This document shows, one piece after another, positions 1 through 12,646 of a stretch of DNA of 64,000 nt (position 1 is its first letter; each line of letters starts with the position of its first letter). Made by a program: the position numbers and the translations under genes. The notes under the pieces were generated by a model. It was not told the DNA's origin. It did no database searches and saw only the letters and a program-made list of their open reading frames with translations. Source of the stretch: Chara braunii (Eukaryota > Streptophyta > Charophyceae > Charales > Characeae); assembly GCA_003427395.1 (NCBI GenBank), contig BFEA01000013.1, positions 2,340,432-2,404,431 of the forward strand, given 5' to 3'.

Positions 1-1383
1 GTGGCGGATGTTATTTTCCTCGTCAACTCGATCGTCCAAAGGCATGAGGATGGAGAAGGGAGTCGAGACCCTGTTAGAGATATGGAAGAGGACGAGTTCG
101 AGGAAGGAGAGATAACGGAGGCTTTTCGCGCAGATGAGTACGAAGGCGTATACCATGAATTGGGCTTGCTTCTTTCGTGTGAGATAAGAGAAAGAGAAGC
201 AACCAAGAAGGTACTCGAGATGCGACCACGTTTTTTGGTCCGGGATGAACACCTTTTCATCAAAAATGAGGTTGGCAGCCTGAATAGGGTAATCTGCGAT
301 CGAAATCGTCAGATAGACGTTATAGTCGCACTTCATGACAGGCGTGCAAATGGTCACAGAGCGTTTGCCATGATATATGCGAAAGCGCCTGAGCTTTATT
401 ACTGGGAAGGAATGAGCGAAATGATTCGCAAGTATTGCGAGTTGTGTGTTCCATGTCAAATTAGGGCGTCGACTATGTACAAGGAGCCATTGCACCCACT
501 GATTGTACGTGATGCAGGGGTAGTAGTCCATCTGGACCTATTGGCAATGCCTCAGGGAGTGGGCGACTACAACTACATCTTCGACGCACGGGATAATCTT
601 ACGGGGTTTGTCGATGGACGAGCCATTCGCAGTAAGATGAACGAAACATTGGTTTGTGCATCTCCGAGTATTTTTCAATATATCCTTTCGTAGTAGAATT
701 TGTGATGGACAGAGGGTCGGAATTCACCTGTGGAGAAGTTAGAACCTTGTTGGCGGAGTATGGCGTACAAGCGTGTTACACGACTAGGGCACATCCGCAG
801 GCGAACGCCCCAGTTGAGAGAGTGCATACCACCATCACGAATCTACTGGCGAAATGGGCAAACGGCAAGGAGAATCAGTGGCCTAAGCATTTGCGCACAA
901 CATTCTTTGTGGAAAATAGTACCATTAAGAGATCCACGAAGCAGGGGCCAACAACGCTATGGTATGGGAGGTATGCCACACTCCGGATAGAGAGCTTTCT
1001 GAAGACGTGGAGGAGGCAGGATATGGAGAGCATCTGTCCTTCGAGGAATTGCTGGATTTGCGGGCCAGACAAGTTGGCATAGCAGAAGAGAGGATCCAGG
1101 AAGCGGCTGGTCGAGTAACAGAAAGTCGGTTGAGGGACAAGGAGAGGTGGGATCCCCTCCCATGAATCAGGAAGGAGCCATTGAAAGTCGGAGATGTGGT
1201 GTTACTATATGACTCCTCTCTAGAAAAACATTGGTCTCGTAAGTTGGACAAGTGATGGTTAGGCCCATATCGCATTGGACGGTGCGGGCAGCACGAAGCG
1301 TATGAGATTGAGGACCTTAACGACACGCCGTGGAGAGATTGGGTCTCGGGTTCGAAACTGGAAAAGTTCAGACCGCGAGACTA
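1..1383 (+). pseudogene. Ty3/gypsy integrase, partial and broken (element G1)
   Basis: This is the C-terminal part of a gypsy-type polyprotein that enters from the left edge. The first frame (to about 690) holds an HHCC-like zinc-binding region, with His near residue 118 and the CELCVPC pair near residue 148, and the start of the DDE core. The core continues in another frame from about 690 (VMDRGSEF, then HPQANAPVERVH with the catalytic Glu). A third stretch at about 1170-1383 carries the C-terminal barrel-like motif (KVGDVVLLYDSS, then WLGPYRIG). It is split by a frameshift near 660-690, a TGA at 1163 and a further TGA near 1252, so it cannot make an active integrase. The sequence is clearly divergent from elements A to E, suggesting a separate gypsy lineage. 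The integrase call is secure; the exact clade is not. Confidence 0.85.
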
Positions 1384-1586
1384 AGGTAAAAGATCGGAAA
1401 AAGCGCAACAAGTAGAAATAGTATCTGATTCCTCATCTTATTAGGTGGTACTCTGCATTAGTGATAGGATAGGATTGTGTGTTAGTATTTAGATAGGTTT
1501 TAGTACGAGTTGTAGTTTGTTAGTCAAGTCAGTCGTCTGAGGGTATGAGAGATCTGCTTGAGTCGAGGCATTCCTGATCCTCTCCT
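1384..1586. other. short non-coding spacer after the G1 integrase
   Basis: About 200 bp separate the integrase stop from the next ORF. It is T/G-rich with no ORF. A pyrimidine stretch ending in TTTGTGCAG lies just downstream at about 1624-1632 and resembles a 3' splice site. It could be leader, intron or a very short LTR; nothing in the sequence decides. Confidence 0.35.
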
Positions 1587-2378
1587 GTGCTTACTTTTGT
1601 TTCCTTTATCGTTCGTCCTTCTTATTTGTGCAGGGTTGGCTTTTCGGAGTTGGCCACTATTTGGAGGGGCGGGAGGATGGCGGGACAGGAGGGTGAGCGA
1701 CTAGCCACGTCTTCGATATTGGGCCCTTTTCGTTACGGGGGTGGACATGTATTTCCATCTCTGGACGGATTAGTTAGGCAAGTTTGGGTCCTTGGGTTAG
1801 ATTTCGCTCAGATGACAAAGAGGGTTAGAGGTACTGGCAGCTATGAGGAGCGTGTGGCTCAGGTCGTGAGGGAGTCATCGGATTGGAGGCAGTTCGCCAG
1901 GCGGATGCTGAGATTGCGGCCTCAACGCATTGATCGACAGGGTAGGCCCATGCGGTTTGATGGGGCTAACCTGGATGACTTCCTTAAGGTTTTCATCATT
2001 TTGGGGGATGGGCAGAGATGTACTAAGGCACAGAGGGTTAGGCAAGTTCGACATTGGGTTGTCCCGGAGCATAGACGTGAGGTGAGTACCCTGTCACACA
2101 CAACGCAGACTTGGGCGGAGCTCATAGCGACGCTTGGAGGGGCGTTCAATGCTGGCAGACGATGCAGGCTCCACAAAGTGGTTGGGGATTACATCCTGAG
2201 GCTCAGGATACGCCCACAAGCACAGCTAGAGAGGTATGAGGTCGATGAGAGGCGATCGCGAGAAAGGCGGAGAGAGAGTGAGCAACCAGAGATCCCATGC
2301 ATGCCTAGGTCAGGCAGGCGCCAAGGAAGTCAGGATAGAGAGGATGATCTAGAGGAGAGATCAAGCATTGACTGTTGA
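1587..2378 (+). CDS. gag-like ORF downstream of the G1 integrase
   Basis: An open frame of 263 codons. Residues from about 115 read like a retrotransposon gag core: MRFDGANLDDFLKVF, then RVRQVRHWVVPEHRREV, then TWAELIATLGGAF, the pattern of a substrate-binding helix bundle followed by a conserved Trp and a hydrophobic helix. The C-terminus is Arg/Glu-rich and highly charged. No zinc knuckle is visible. The ORF follows the integrase on the same strand, so it is either an extra 3' ORF of the same element or the start of a second, tandem copy. The first 25 residues before RVGFSELATIW look unlike protein and may be intron or leader, so the true start is uncertain. Gag-like assignment is by motif only. 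Confidence 0.5.
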   Translation: MLTFVSFIVRPSYLCRVGFSELATIWRGGRMAGQEGERLATSSILGPFRYGGGHVFPSLDGLVRQVWVLGLDFAQMTKRVRGTGSYEERVAQVVRESSDWRQFARRMLRLRPQRIDRQGRPMRFDGANLDDFLKVFIILGDGQRCTKAQRVRQVRHWVVPEHRREVSTLSHTTQTWAELIATLGGAFNAGRRCRLHKVVGDYILRLRIRPQAQLERYEVDERRSRERRRESEQPEIPCMPRSGRRQGSQDREDDLEERSSIDC

Positions 2379-3290
2379 TATTGGGACGACCCTCCCGACA
2401 GATGATGTGGGGGAGGAGGCCTTACCAGTAGGGTCTCAGAGACGAGGTGAAGTACATCTCTTACGAGGAGTTTCTTTCATATGTCAAGGACTCATCTATC
2501 CTTGAGATTCGGGCATTGCTAGTACCAGAGGCATGTCAGGGTGAGACGGGAATTAGAGGTTGTGATCCTAGAGGTGCGCCTGAGGCAGATGGGACTACTC
2601 CGCCTACACTCAGACAGGATGGGGAGGAGGCTTCCCTACAGCTTGTGTTAATGACTGCTTCGGCCCAGCCTACTGAGATTGATACCATGGAGAGAGTGGT
2701 TTTCGATACTGCATCAGAGGATAGGAGGGATAGGCCTTATCAGTGGAGAGACACGCGGGACGTGGCATTAGATCTCCCACAAGGGGAGCTACAACTTATG
2801 ATAGGGCCTGCCACCATAGTGTCGATGCAAGAGCACGAGGGGCCTCAGCCTGAGCAGGCGCGAGAGACAACGCCAATGCATGGTGAGCCAGGTTATGATG
2901 AGCAGGAGGACCAACCTCAATCATGGTGAGAGAGGTGAGATGAGACCTTTATCATTGGAAAGGTTGTCATTGTTGCGCGAGAGTCGATCGGTTGAGCAGC
3001 CAATTGAGCCTGAGGGTTCAGTGATTGCCCAACTATATGATATGGAGTCTCCTAGGAGGCAGATGCGACAAGAGGTATCCCAACCTATATTGACAAAGCA
3101 GGTTGAGGCCGAGGTTCTGTGGCTAGACAGGGAGGATCCTATGGAGGGCATACAAACCCAGCAAGTGGGATCATCCCCTTTGGATTTTGGAGATACTCCA
3201 CGACGGGATGGTGATCGGGGTGAGGCCAGTACGAGGGGCCACGTTGAGGTAGTTCGGAGCGTACCCAGGATGCATCCATGACTCAGAGCA
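2379..3290 (+). pseudogene. acidic, low-complexity continuation of G1 (two overlapping ORF fragments)
   Basis: Two overlapping fragments, 2447-2929 and 2880-3281, run on the same strand as the gag-like ORF. They are rich in Glu, Gln, Arg, Pro and Gly with no recognisable domain. Codon-like composition and strand agreement suggest that they are frame-broken remains of the retroelement's spacer region. No function is assigned. Confidence 0.35.
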
Positions 3291-3439
3291 GGAGAGCTCG
3301 CCTGATTCTCGGGGGCTGATAGATCACGAGCCTGTTAGGAGGGGTGCGTGGCTGGCCGAGGAGATGGGATGGATGCATCATTACATTTTTCGGGATGGGT
3401 GGCTTTTGAGCGACTGGGTTATCGAATCATTCAATTCGA

Positions 3440-3516
3440 TGGGATCTTCGGTCGATTGATTGATGATTGGTTGATCGATGGATTGATCGATTGATTGATC
3501 GATTGATTGATCTTCC
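3440..3516. repeat. GATT/GATC-type imperfect microsatellite
   Basis: Imperfect tetranucleotide tract made of GATT and GATC units. The same repeat type, in opposite orientation, sits in the leaders of gypsy elements near 41.9, 43.6 and 45.3 kb. Confidence 0.75.
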
Positions 3517-3593
3517 CAACTATGGCCGCGAGTCCGAACTTGCCGGAGGGTTAGACCACTGGAGGGCTGAGGGTACTATATGATGATCGGACC

Positions 3594-4108
3594 ATGGAGA
3601 GGGCCTACGTTGGTAGCAGCCTCGCAGCAGCTCTAGAGGCGATAGAGCAGGTTAGAGATTACACGAGGAGAGTTGTTATCCGATCCTTTGAGCTGAGTCG
3701 CGACAAGCAAACAAAGCAGGATGCGCTGAGAGAGGCGGTGAGTGACCTCCGTATGGTTATAGAGGGAAGGGAGGCTCAGACTTTAGAGGCAGCCGAGGCG
3801 GTCCTCAGGATTCAGGAGAGAGAGGCGAGTGGTTGGCAAGCCCAGGTTCAGAGGGTACTCGAGGAGTATGAGCCACCTGCAGACGCAAACAGATAGCGAT
3901 AAGCTCGAGCGCAGGGTTGTCCTTGAGACCGTGCGGTCATCTCAGTTGGAGAGCCAGGTGCCGACTCTTGTCATATTACAACGAGAGACCGAGGAGCAGA
4001 CACAAAGGCTCTTCTATGCGGATGCGGCCAGAGGAGGGGCTTCATGCGAGATTGTTATCTGAGGCCTCAGTGCGAGAGTTGGCAGGAGTGATGGAGTATG
4101 TATATTGA
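3594..4108 (+). pseudogene. coiled-coil ORF fragments at the end of G1
   Basis: The first fragment (3594-3896, 100 codons) is an almost uninterrupted charged helix (for example AALEAIEQVRDYTRRVV, then TLEAAEAVLRIQEREASGW), typical of a coiled coil. Overlapping frames to 4108 continue the helical composition with frameshifts. It may be the tail of the G1 spacer protein or a separate accessory ORF. No family is recognised. Confidence 0.35.
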
Positions 4109-6684
4109 GAGTTTTTTTACTTCAGATCTCAGGATGCAAGCCATGTACTATATGTAGTTGGTGATTAGATCTGACTCGTGTTTTTGTTGACTGTACGTAC
4201 ATGATAGGCTGCTAGCTTTAGTAGGTTGGCTTGAGTAGGGGTTTCAGAGATTGCGGGTCCAGTTTTGGGCGAGTTTTGTGTGAGTTTTGTGTGAGTTTTG
4301 TGTAGGTCTTTTTGTGAGATTGGTGTGTGTTTGGTGTGAGTGTACGTATGATATGACTTTTCAAGGTAGGACATGGAGTTAGCGAGTGCCTTTGAGAGTT
4401 ACGTTGTTTCGTTTAGGGGCGCTGCTCCAATTTTTTTTCGGATAATGATACCCATATTCGATTCTTCATGATTGATTTTAAGGCCTCACTGTGTATGCCC
4501 TATTGTTGGGATTGATTCAGACATATGAGTCTCGTGGGGAAACAGGGAGCCATGGAATATTCTCACAGTGTGAACTTGTGTTCACTACCCTTGCATCTGT
4601 GATGTTTGTAATTTGTTGGTTGTGAATAAGTTGTTTGATTGTTGAACAAATTGTTACTGACCTTGATTGCATATGAATCAGTGTATGAAAGTCAGTGAAA
4701 ATTATTCGATAAAGATGCATGGAAAAAGCCTGGATCGAAAAGGCAGCCTAAATGTTTGATGGGAAGGGGGCCCGCTTGAGGAGCCGCCTGATTATCAATG
4801 TGAGTCGAAAATGAAAATTTATGATTATAACTTGTTTCATTAAGGTAAATAAAACTTTGATTTTTGCAGAAAATTGTCAGTGAAAAGCGGTTCGTATAAT
4901 GAGAGGTTTCTTCGAAAGAGAAACTTGTTTGTGAGGCTCTAGGGTCGGCGGTCGTGTTTGCCATGATCAAGCAGAAAGACTGCAAGCATTAAAAGCTGGC
5001 TCAAGAGTAATTTGGGAGGCCTTAGCCGGGGGCTAAATAGGCATCGTTGGGGCAATCCCCAATGTGGGTTGCTGTCCCCCCTAACCAGGACAACGGACCC
5101 CTAGCTTAAGGACAAAGGGTTGATCTGCACCATTATCCATGGCTCATAATATATATCGGATTATTATGGTTACTATTTCTATTACTTTCATCATATGGAA
5201 GGGCTAAATTAAGCCAAGTATCGGGTCCCTCCAAAGGCTCTAATTAAGGTGACTGCTAGGGGGTACTTAGGTCCAAGAGTCAGAGAATCGCCTTAGCAAT
5301 ATGCAAGAAATGTAGGCAACATCGTGGCTTAACGGCACGATGAACCTTGGTTTGGGCCGATCATCCAAACTATGGTGGGCTGAGGGCAGGACTATAACCC
5401 ACCTGTGATTAGACACAAGGCCGGGTTGAGTTTTGATTTAATTGCATGGAGTGAGCTTTGTGCATCACTATGTCTGTCGCAAGTTGAGCTGCACAAGGAG
5501 GTGTGCTTTTATATGGTAGGCCACTCAGGAGGGTATGCTACTCATTTCGATTGCAGAATGAGTTACCCAGAGAAGTATATTTTGGTTTTGCCTAAGCTAC
5601 TCTAAAGGGGTGGGCTACCTATGTTTGTTGTGTGCTGCAGTTTATTCCACTCAGGGCAATTGTCTTGCCTTAAAACCCGCGCCCAAAGATGACGGTTTTT
5701 TGATAGCCCGATTCAGACAGAACCCAACGGAAGTCGGAAGGCGTCTAGGACAAACGGAAGGGGCTGGTATTTGAACATTGAAGCTAACCTAGGGCGGTAG
5801 TATAAAGAAAGTATCCCTGTGAGTCAGGCAGGAGGTGCAGGTTGGACTCCTGCTCGCCAAAGGGACGTCACATAACTAAAATACCAAACCCCAAGCCGAG
5901 TCCTTCCGATTATATGGATTTGGTTATCCATCTGCTCAGTCTATGCATTCACCTTTGTTCACGTTCACACATTATAACCTTTACCAAAGCGACGAGGACG
6001 TCGCTTAACGGGGTCTGGGAGGACTGTCATAGCAAACGCCCTTACAAGGGTATTTGCCGACCTTTTAAAAGGTCACACTGGGAGCGTCCTTGATCAACGT
6101 AAACGCGTCGATAGGGCAAATCTCGTCAGGGCGCTCACCTTGGCATCCTCGCTACTGACAAAAGTCCGAGCCAAAATGCAAACGAATTAGAGAGTGTGTG
6201 GAGCACGCATTATTGTGTTGCGCTGTGAGGTGGTCGTTTAGTTATCGGTTGTACCAGGACGGTGGAAGGTGTCAAAGGCCATAGGGTCCGATTACCTTTG
6301 CTATAGTTTTCAATTTGGTTATATATATTTTTTATTTCATAAAGACTAACCTCACTCCACGAACCTGCTCTGCCTATAGCGGGACACGCTACAACATGAT
6401 AAAAACTTTACCTTGCCTATATGCGGGAGGTTTATGATTGGACGACACATCGAAAGGCGCGGCGTTGGCTGACCTAGTATGGGGGAAAGTTTGGAAGTTC
6501 GACAAAGTATGTCGTGCGCCCGACGACCTGGATACTAGGTGACCACAAACCTAGGCGTGGGGGGCGTCTTCCGACGGCCAGAAGATTGGCCGGTAGGCCA
6601 AGGCGGAGGCCTGGTTTGCGCACGTAGGACCAATCACGGTTTCGCGACTATTCATACGCAGGTTCACACTGACCTATCTTAGCC
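4109..6684. other. non-coding stretch, no gene seen
   Basis: No ORF here looks like protein. A short GTGTGAGTTTT-type mini-repeat lies at about 4266-4330. A 12-bp-arm imperfect palindrome around CCCTTACAAGGG lies at 6033-6058 and recurs at 49552-49574. The remainder is unique-looking DNA with mixed composition. Confidence 0.5.
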
Positions 6685-6687
6685 CTT

Positions 6688-6930
6688 CGACCTGGTTCTA
6701 ATGGTTACGGTACTGGACTTTCAAGCAATAGGTTTGGGGTTCGAGGTCAGCAAGCAGCGATGGAGCAAAGAAGCGCGATCGGTGGAGACTGAGGGGTCGA
6801 GGGTCTTAAGGGACTATCCCCTTTGGTTTTTGTGAGACAGGCCCAAACCTGGGTTCGACTGACAAGACCAAGAGGGTGTCGGCAGGTCCTCGTCCTCTTC
6901 AATCCCAGTATTTTTATTTTGTTGATTTAT
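6688..6930 (+). mobile_element. tRNA-like SINE, copy 1
   Basis: The head resembles a tRNA gene, with an A-box-like TGGTTACGGTACTGG near 6701 and a B-box-like GGTTCGAGGTC near 6735, the two internal promoter boxes of RNA polymerase III. The roughly 230-bp unit, including the tail segments GACTATCCCCTTTGG-like and AGAGGGTGTCGGCAGG-like, is repeated in the same orientation at 50466-50700. Two dispersed copies with a pol III head fit a short interspersed element. Alternatively it is a decayed tRNA gene duplicated with flanks. Confidence 0.6.
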
Positions 6931-9900
6931 TTATTATTTCTTATTCATCTGCATTTTCTCGTCGGTTGACCAGGCTGGAAACTGGATCTGGGACCGACGT
7001 GAAAGAAGTACCGTGAGGGCGGATGAAAACAACTTCTGGAAGGGAGTTGAAGAGTGCTAGGAAATTTATGAAGCGAGAAGTGGACATGGGAGAGTCGTGT
7101 ATCCACATTTTGGCGAAGGTACACTGCGGCTGCGTCACCACCATCTTGATTGGACGTGGGGTGCCTGCCAGCACGGGCTATTATGACCGACATTGTGGTA
7201 GGAGCGATTGAAACCCCCCCCGCGGGTGGCCATGTCACGAAAGTCGAGGACCTTATTGAGCGGGCCCATTCGGGTTCCCGCATGTGCGAGATGCTGACGG
7301 AATTCCTCTAACCTACCCATCATGAAACACAAACTAACGGGGCTAACGTGCATGTATGCCGGTGGGTGTAGGGTCTATGAGGCTAAAGAGACCTACAGAT
7401 GCACTGTTCACCAGCCACGATCTACTGTCGGAAGACTTGAGTGTGAGCCTGCCCATTGGCACCCGCAAGGTGGTGAACTATGTTGGGTAAGGCACGGCCA
7501 GAGGAAGCTTCTGGTAGAAGCGCGCAGTGTTACTGATGTGCAAATCGCAGACAGGCTTGACTGCAGGGGCGGACAGCTAATGGAACCGCATAGTAGGTGA
7601 TCCCCTTTGGAGTTTCCCCTCGGCAATACGAACGTGCAAAACGTTCGTCGGGCCTAGGTATAGGGTCGAGAGGTCAGTCGAACCAAGCCAGTAGTTGGTT
7701 CCCTTCGGAGTTGGCTCAGGGCAGCCAGAGCTGTTGAAATTATGCACCGTACTAAGCAACGCTAAGTGCTGCGCTAAGAAGCGACAAAAAGAAAGAGCCC
7801 AGAGCAGTTGAAATTATGCACCGTACAAAGCAGCGCCAAGTGCTGCGCTAAGAAGCGGCGAAGAGAAGGAGACTTGTCGAGATACGGGGAAGAAGACAAG
7901 GAAGAGAGAAAAGAAGAGGAGGGAGACTAACGACAAGGACGAGGTTGCTACGAGACGGTGAAATGGTGGCGTAGGAGAGAGTAGAGGGGGTTGCATGAAC
8001 CTGGTTGGGATCCGAGCCAGGTATGAGAAGGAAGAGAGGGAAGTGGCGGAGGAAGAGAAGACAATGGGTATGGAGGATGGGGAAAACCCATAGCCTACTT
8101 GATCCTTACTGAAATCAGCAGCAGGGAGGATGTAAGGGAGAAGAAGGTGGGGGAATTGGGATTGAGAAAGGAATGGGAGGAAGTCGAAGGTAACGGGGAG
8201 AGGTTCACCTCCGTGTCGACTTTGTGTGTCCTCGTAGAGGTCGCTGTTGCCCTTTCCTTTTTTAATTTTTATCTGAAGATTTACGGAGGTTGTTGTTTCC
8301 TCCCTTTCTACTTTTCGAATCTAACCACTATCCTGAGAAGGGTGGATAGGATTGGAGTAGTGTAGGCGGAAGGGGGGGGGATACGTGAGGAAGACATTGC
8401 ATATCGAAAGTGAGAAAGAAAGAGGATGAAAAACGTAGATATCGATCACTTCTTGACCGATTCGGACAATCTAAGACCAGGAATAGAGGTTTTGAGCCAT
8501 TCCGAATCGAATGGCTGCGCCAAAATTTCGATTTGGGTTATGGTCTAGTAGATATGAGCACTAAAAACTGTGCGGAGAAGGAGCTATTTTGACGGCATGT
8601 GTTGGCGGGTCTGCATAATGGCGGAAGCACGGAAGTAGGATGGCGGAGAAAAAGGGAAATTGGAAGAAGAGAAGAAAGGAGTGAGGAAGAGAACGATTGG
8701 AGGAAAGAAAATATATAATAGAGAGAAGGCAGAGAGGGGGTGGAAGACACTTACCTTCTGGTCGGCTTCATCAGCATGAGTCGAAGTCGGGGTTTTCACT
8801 TGAACGCTGCTCGTCGTTAAGATTCGTCAGCTTGGTTGCCATCGAGACTCTACTGTTCGTCATCACATTCGATTCCAGCGAGCTGAGGCGTTGTGCTACA
8901 CTACGAGGAGGAAAAGCATGGCAAAGAAATAATGAGGACGAAGGACAAAGAAGGAAAGGAATGAATGTGAAAGAGAGAGAAGGGGATTGATGTGTTCATC
9001 GTCCGTTTGATAAAGCATGTTTTCCTAATAACACTCATGACGCTCGCCTCCATGGTCTTCAGCACGGCGGTTCCCTTCACAAAGATCATTATGCATCTTC
9101 TGGTATTTCACCGGATGATTCATCTTTTCTAGTGAATGTATCTTCCCATGTTTTAGAGGAAGATCCATTCTTGTTTTTGCGCTTGGTGGTGTTGGATCTG
9201 GTCTACGTATTGTTGTTCATCAACTCGACTATCTTGCTGCCCATCGTGTTTGCTGGGCAACATCGTCGTGCTTCCCTTTTGCGCACGTGGTCGTGGGTAT
9301 CCATGCTGCTCACCAATACTGTGCGTCGCTAGGCTCGTCATTTGGATACTCTTGTTTGTTGTAGACATTTTGCATAGTGGTGGTCGCCTGAGCGGTGGCC
9401 GGTTCTACAGAAGCTCCCCTCTAGAGTGGTAGATCCTGTAGTATTTGACTACATGGTAGCGCTCAACCCAACGACATAGTTTTGAATCGTACATGTATCC
9501 GGCCAAGATCGTGGTACGGGCAAAGGCGACGAGGGGGGGAGGCGATACCGACAAGTTTGAATTGGAGGGAGTAGAGGAAGGAAAGTGCCAGGTAAAGTAA
9601 ATCAGCGCCTGCTTCGCGTTAGTGGTGCTGGCACTTTGTCAGATGCATAGTTACCTGGAGACGGGAGTTCCGGGTACATGGGTCTGGCCAATGCAAGGAT
9701 TAACTATTTGAGAAAGCTCATGATCATTTATTGGTTAAAGAAGCTCATGACCATTTATTGGTTAAAGATACGCATTGCCTGAATGATTTTCGATTAACGA
9801 ACGGGGTCCCAGCCTGTGGCGTACAGTTGAAGGACTGCATTTACGATTAGACAACTTCGAGTTGAAGGAACCGGTGTTGTTTGTTGGAAGTCTAAACTAT

Positions 9901-10132
9901 CTGTGTACGGTGCTGATGTGTTTTTGCAGCGTTATTATGTTTTGTGGCATCGTTGCTACCTCGCTACCATATACGCTGTCTTACTATGTGTCTGATGCTA
10001 CCGCCATGTTTTAGCTGTTACGACTGCTAGACCACGAACTGTTGCTGAGCCACTATGTCGTTGTTACACCTTATTCCTGAGACACACCGAAAGTTGCTTC
10101 AGCGACGCAATCGAATGTTGCTGCCGAACACC
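6931..10132. other. non-coding stretch, possible LTR-like purine-rich DNA
   Basis: No credible gene. About 7880-8720 is strongly purine-rich (GGAAGAAGAGAAG-type). A segment at about 9126-9170 matches one at about 51516-51560 (ATGTATCTTCCCA followed by a similar 25-bp stretch), so this may be an old LTR or other dispersed repeat. The evidence is weak beyond that match. Confidence 0.35.
7733..7876. repeat. 74-bp tandem duplication
   Basis: Two copies start at 7733 and 7807. Both begin GTTGAAATTATGCACCGTA and share the segment AGTGCTGCGCTAAGAAGCG, with a few substitutions. Confidence 0.85.
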
Positions 10133-10294
10133 TCGGTAGGTTACTGTTGCAACAACCTGGAAGCCATATTGCCACCTACGACATTGTAGACTGCAGCCCT
10201 TTCAAGCAAAGCTTCGGTAGGTTACTGTTGCAACAACCTGGAAGCCATATTGCCACCTACGACTTTGTAGACTGCAGCCCTTTCAAGCAAAGCT
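10133..10294. repeat. 81-bp tandem duplication
   Basis: Two nearly identical 81-bp units (10133-10213 and 10214-10294), differing at a single visible base (ACATTGTAG versus ACTTTGTAG). The near-identity suggests a recent duplication. Confidence 0.92.
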
Positions 10295-10980
10295 ATTATC
10301 GATCAAAGGTTGTTGATGCTGATCTCAAGTTCGAGAGAAGTTGTTGATGATTGAAGGTTACTGACCACTAAAACTTGCCGCTGATGTGGATTCCGGAGTT
10401 GGTACACCTTATTCCGGAGGGGTTGTTGCTCCTGATCTTGAGTTCGTGGGAACCTGTTGCTGTTGGAATAGAGATTTTGTTGCGACATCGGCCGTCTGGT
10501 TAAACGGACTCTTGCAGTTGGCCGCCATTGCGGGCCCCTCATGATCTGAAGGCACCAAGGCCCTCCCGTGTGAGTTGAGGTGGCCCCTTCTCGTATCTCG
10601 AGCGTCTGGCTTCTCTTCTTCTGTCCTCCTTCATCCATATCTAGTTTGTGTTCGGAGCGGAAGGCGGCAGGCGGGATTGCAACCCGTAGGACTGTATCAA
10701 GGCTTTGTGGGGGTTGACCCACCGATTGCGGGAGCTCTACCGGAGCCCAGGCGGGACTCTGGAGGCAGGGATCTCAGAGGTTGGCCATCACTATACCATT
10801 AGCATCCCAATAAACCCCTATCTATACAAACGTGGTGTTTGGTATGTTTAACTTTGACTTGTGTGTATGTTTGTTTTCTTTTTTTTTCACGACTTTAACT
10901 GAATCGAAAATGGAATCTACTATGTATGTTAATTCATCTGTCTATGGTAAAAATCATGATTTTTGCATGCGATGATTTCA

Positions 10981-11365
10981 AATGGGGCTGGAGATGAGGT
11001 CCTCCTGACTGATGCGGTCGCTTTGCTGTTTGCCTAAGACATTGAAATGGGGCTGGAGATGAGGTCTTCCTGACAGATCCGGTCGCTTTGCTGGTTCCAT
11101 AAGATATTGAAATGGGGCTGGAGATGAGGTCCTCCTGACTGTTCGGTCGTTTGCTGCTTGCCTAAGACATTGAAACGGGGCTGGAGATAAGGTCCTCCTG
11201 ACTGATCCGGTCGGTTTGCTGCTTGCCTAAGACATTGAATGGGGTTGGAGATGAGGTCCTCCTGACTGATCTGGTTTCCTTGCTGTTTGCTTAAGACATC
11301 GAAATGGGGCTGGAGATGAGGTCCTCCTGGCCAATCCGGTCGCTTTGCTAAGTCGGTCAGATTTG
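10981..11365. repeat. minisatellite, six units of about 64 bp
   Basis: Units begin AATGGGGCTGGAGATGAGG (or close variants) at 10981, 11046, 11111, 11174, 11238 and 11303. Each continues with TCCTCCTGACTGATC and a CCTAAGACATTG-type end. Units differ by point changes and 1-2 bp indels. No ORF spans the array. Confidence 0.92.
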
Positions 11366-12646
11366 CTTGTTGACTTTGCTAAGGTCTGACTTTTCTCCTT
11401 TTGAGAATAGTCCAGCCTAAGTGTGTTCGTGGTCGCATGGGGTTGACCGAGAACAACTTTGAAAGTTAATCAACTAAATAAGATACAGGACTAATGCTTT
11501 TGTGATCAGGACAAACGAAAGATGAAAACTTTGGATGAACAAACCCTGGTTTTGAATTGGTTGAATGCGTTGTGGACATGCTTGTCGGCAATGCTTTGTC
11601 TTTTTGCTCAGGCTCTGTCTGTTGTGTGCATTATAGGGTAATTTGTTAGTGTTCGCCTTGTGCTTGAGCGATAGGCAAGTAGATGCTCACTTTGTTTATT
11701 TAGCATTTGTCTTTTCATGCATGATTGTTTTGGTAGGGCATTGGCTAGCCTCCGAGTTTGTAGAAGTTATTGGAGCCTCTTTTCCTTAGGGTAGATGCTG
11801 CCAATTTTTTCGCTAAATACTCGGAAGTTCGTGAAGTTTAAGAGATGCTAGCTAGATTAGGATATGGTTTAGTCTTTGGGGACAATGGGAATTATGAAAG
11901 CCTTCCTCTCTAAAGGAAGTGTTGCCCAAATTTCTACTGGAAACCAAATAGTTGGTTTATTTTCATATATTTTCAGAGTCGTGAGTTTGTATTTGGTATT
12001 GTAAATATTCTTCACACTTCCCTAAAAGAAGTGTTGCCGAAATTTTTTGGATTTTCACATCGTTACCGGACGCTACTGCTTAGAGTGCGATACAGAGTTG
12101 AACTCCGTTAACTCCATAGGTGATGCCTAGCTTGATTTTGTGACGCAGATCATTGCAACCTGCGAGTGTTCTTCGGAGACTTAAGCTTCATCAACTCCTA
12201 CCCACCATGATACCCTCGTCCAGATGTCTGTAACCCCGTAGGGGAAAGGCATTTCCGTGTGAATAAAGTTCCTATTCTTTGAACGTCTCTTGAATGGCCA
12301 TGCAAAAGTTGTGTGAATCGGGGTAGGCGGGTATGCCTTTGTCGAGTGGGGGTCGGAAAGGAGTTTGTGGGACATGAACCTGGGAGAAAAAGGGGTTGAC
12401 CACGTTTTGTGGCATCTGTGTATGGATTTTCATTGGGTTTCATGTGTGTGTAGGTAGGTATGGGAGCGAGGGCTCGGTCCTAGATCGAGAGTGATATGGA
12501 GGAATGAGTGCAGGGTGCGAGTAACAAGGTTCAACTATGGCTGTGAGAAAGACTCTCCCTGATTTCCTCCGATGCTCCCCCTTTTCTTTTTATTGTTTTA
12601 CTTCTATCTCACGCATCTAGCAAGTAGGCAGGAGTAGCTGTGCTCA

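Noticed and set aside
7023-7211. Small plus-strand ORF near 7.0 kb as a gene
   Set aside because: Only 62 codons, no family, and surrounding DNA is non-coding.
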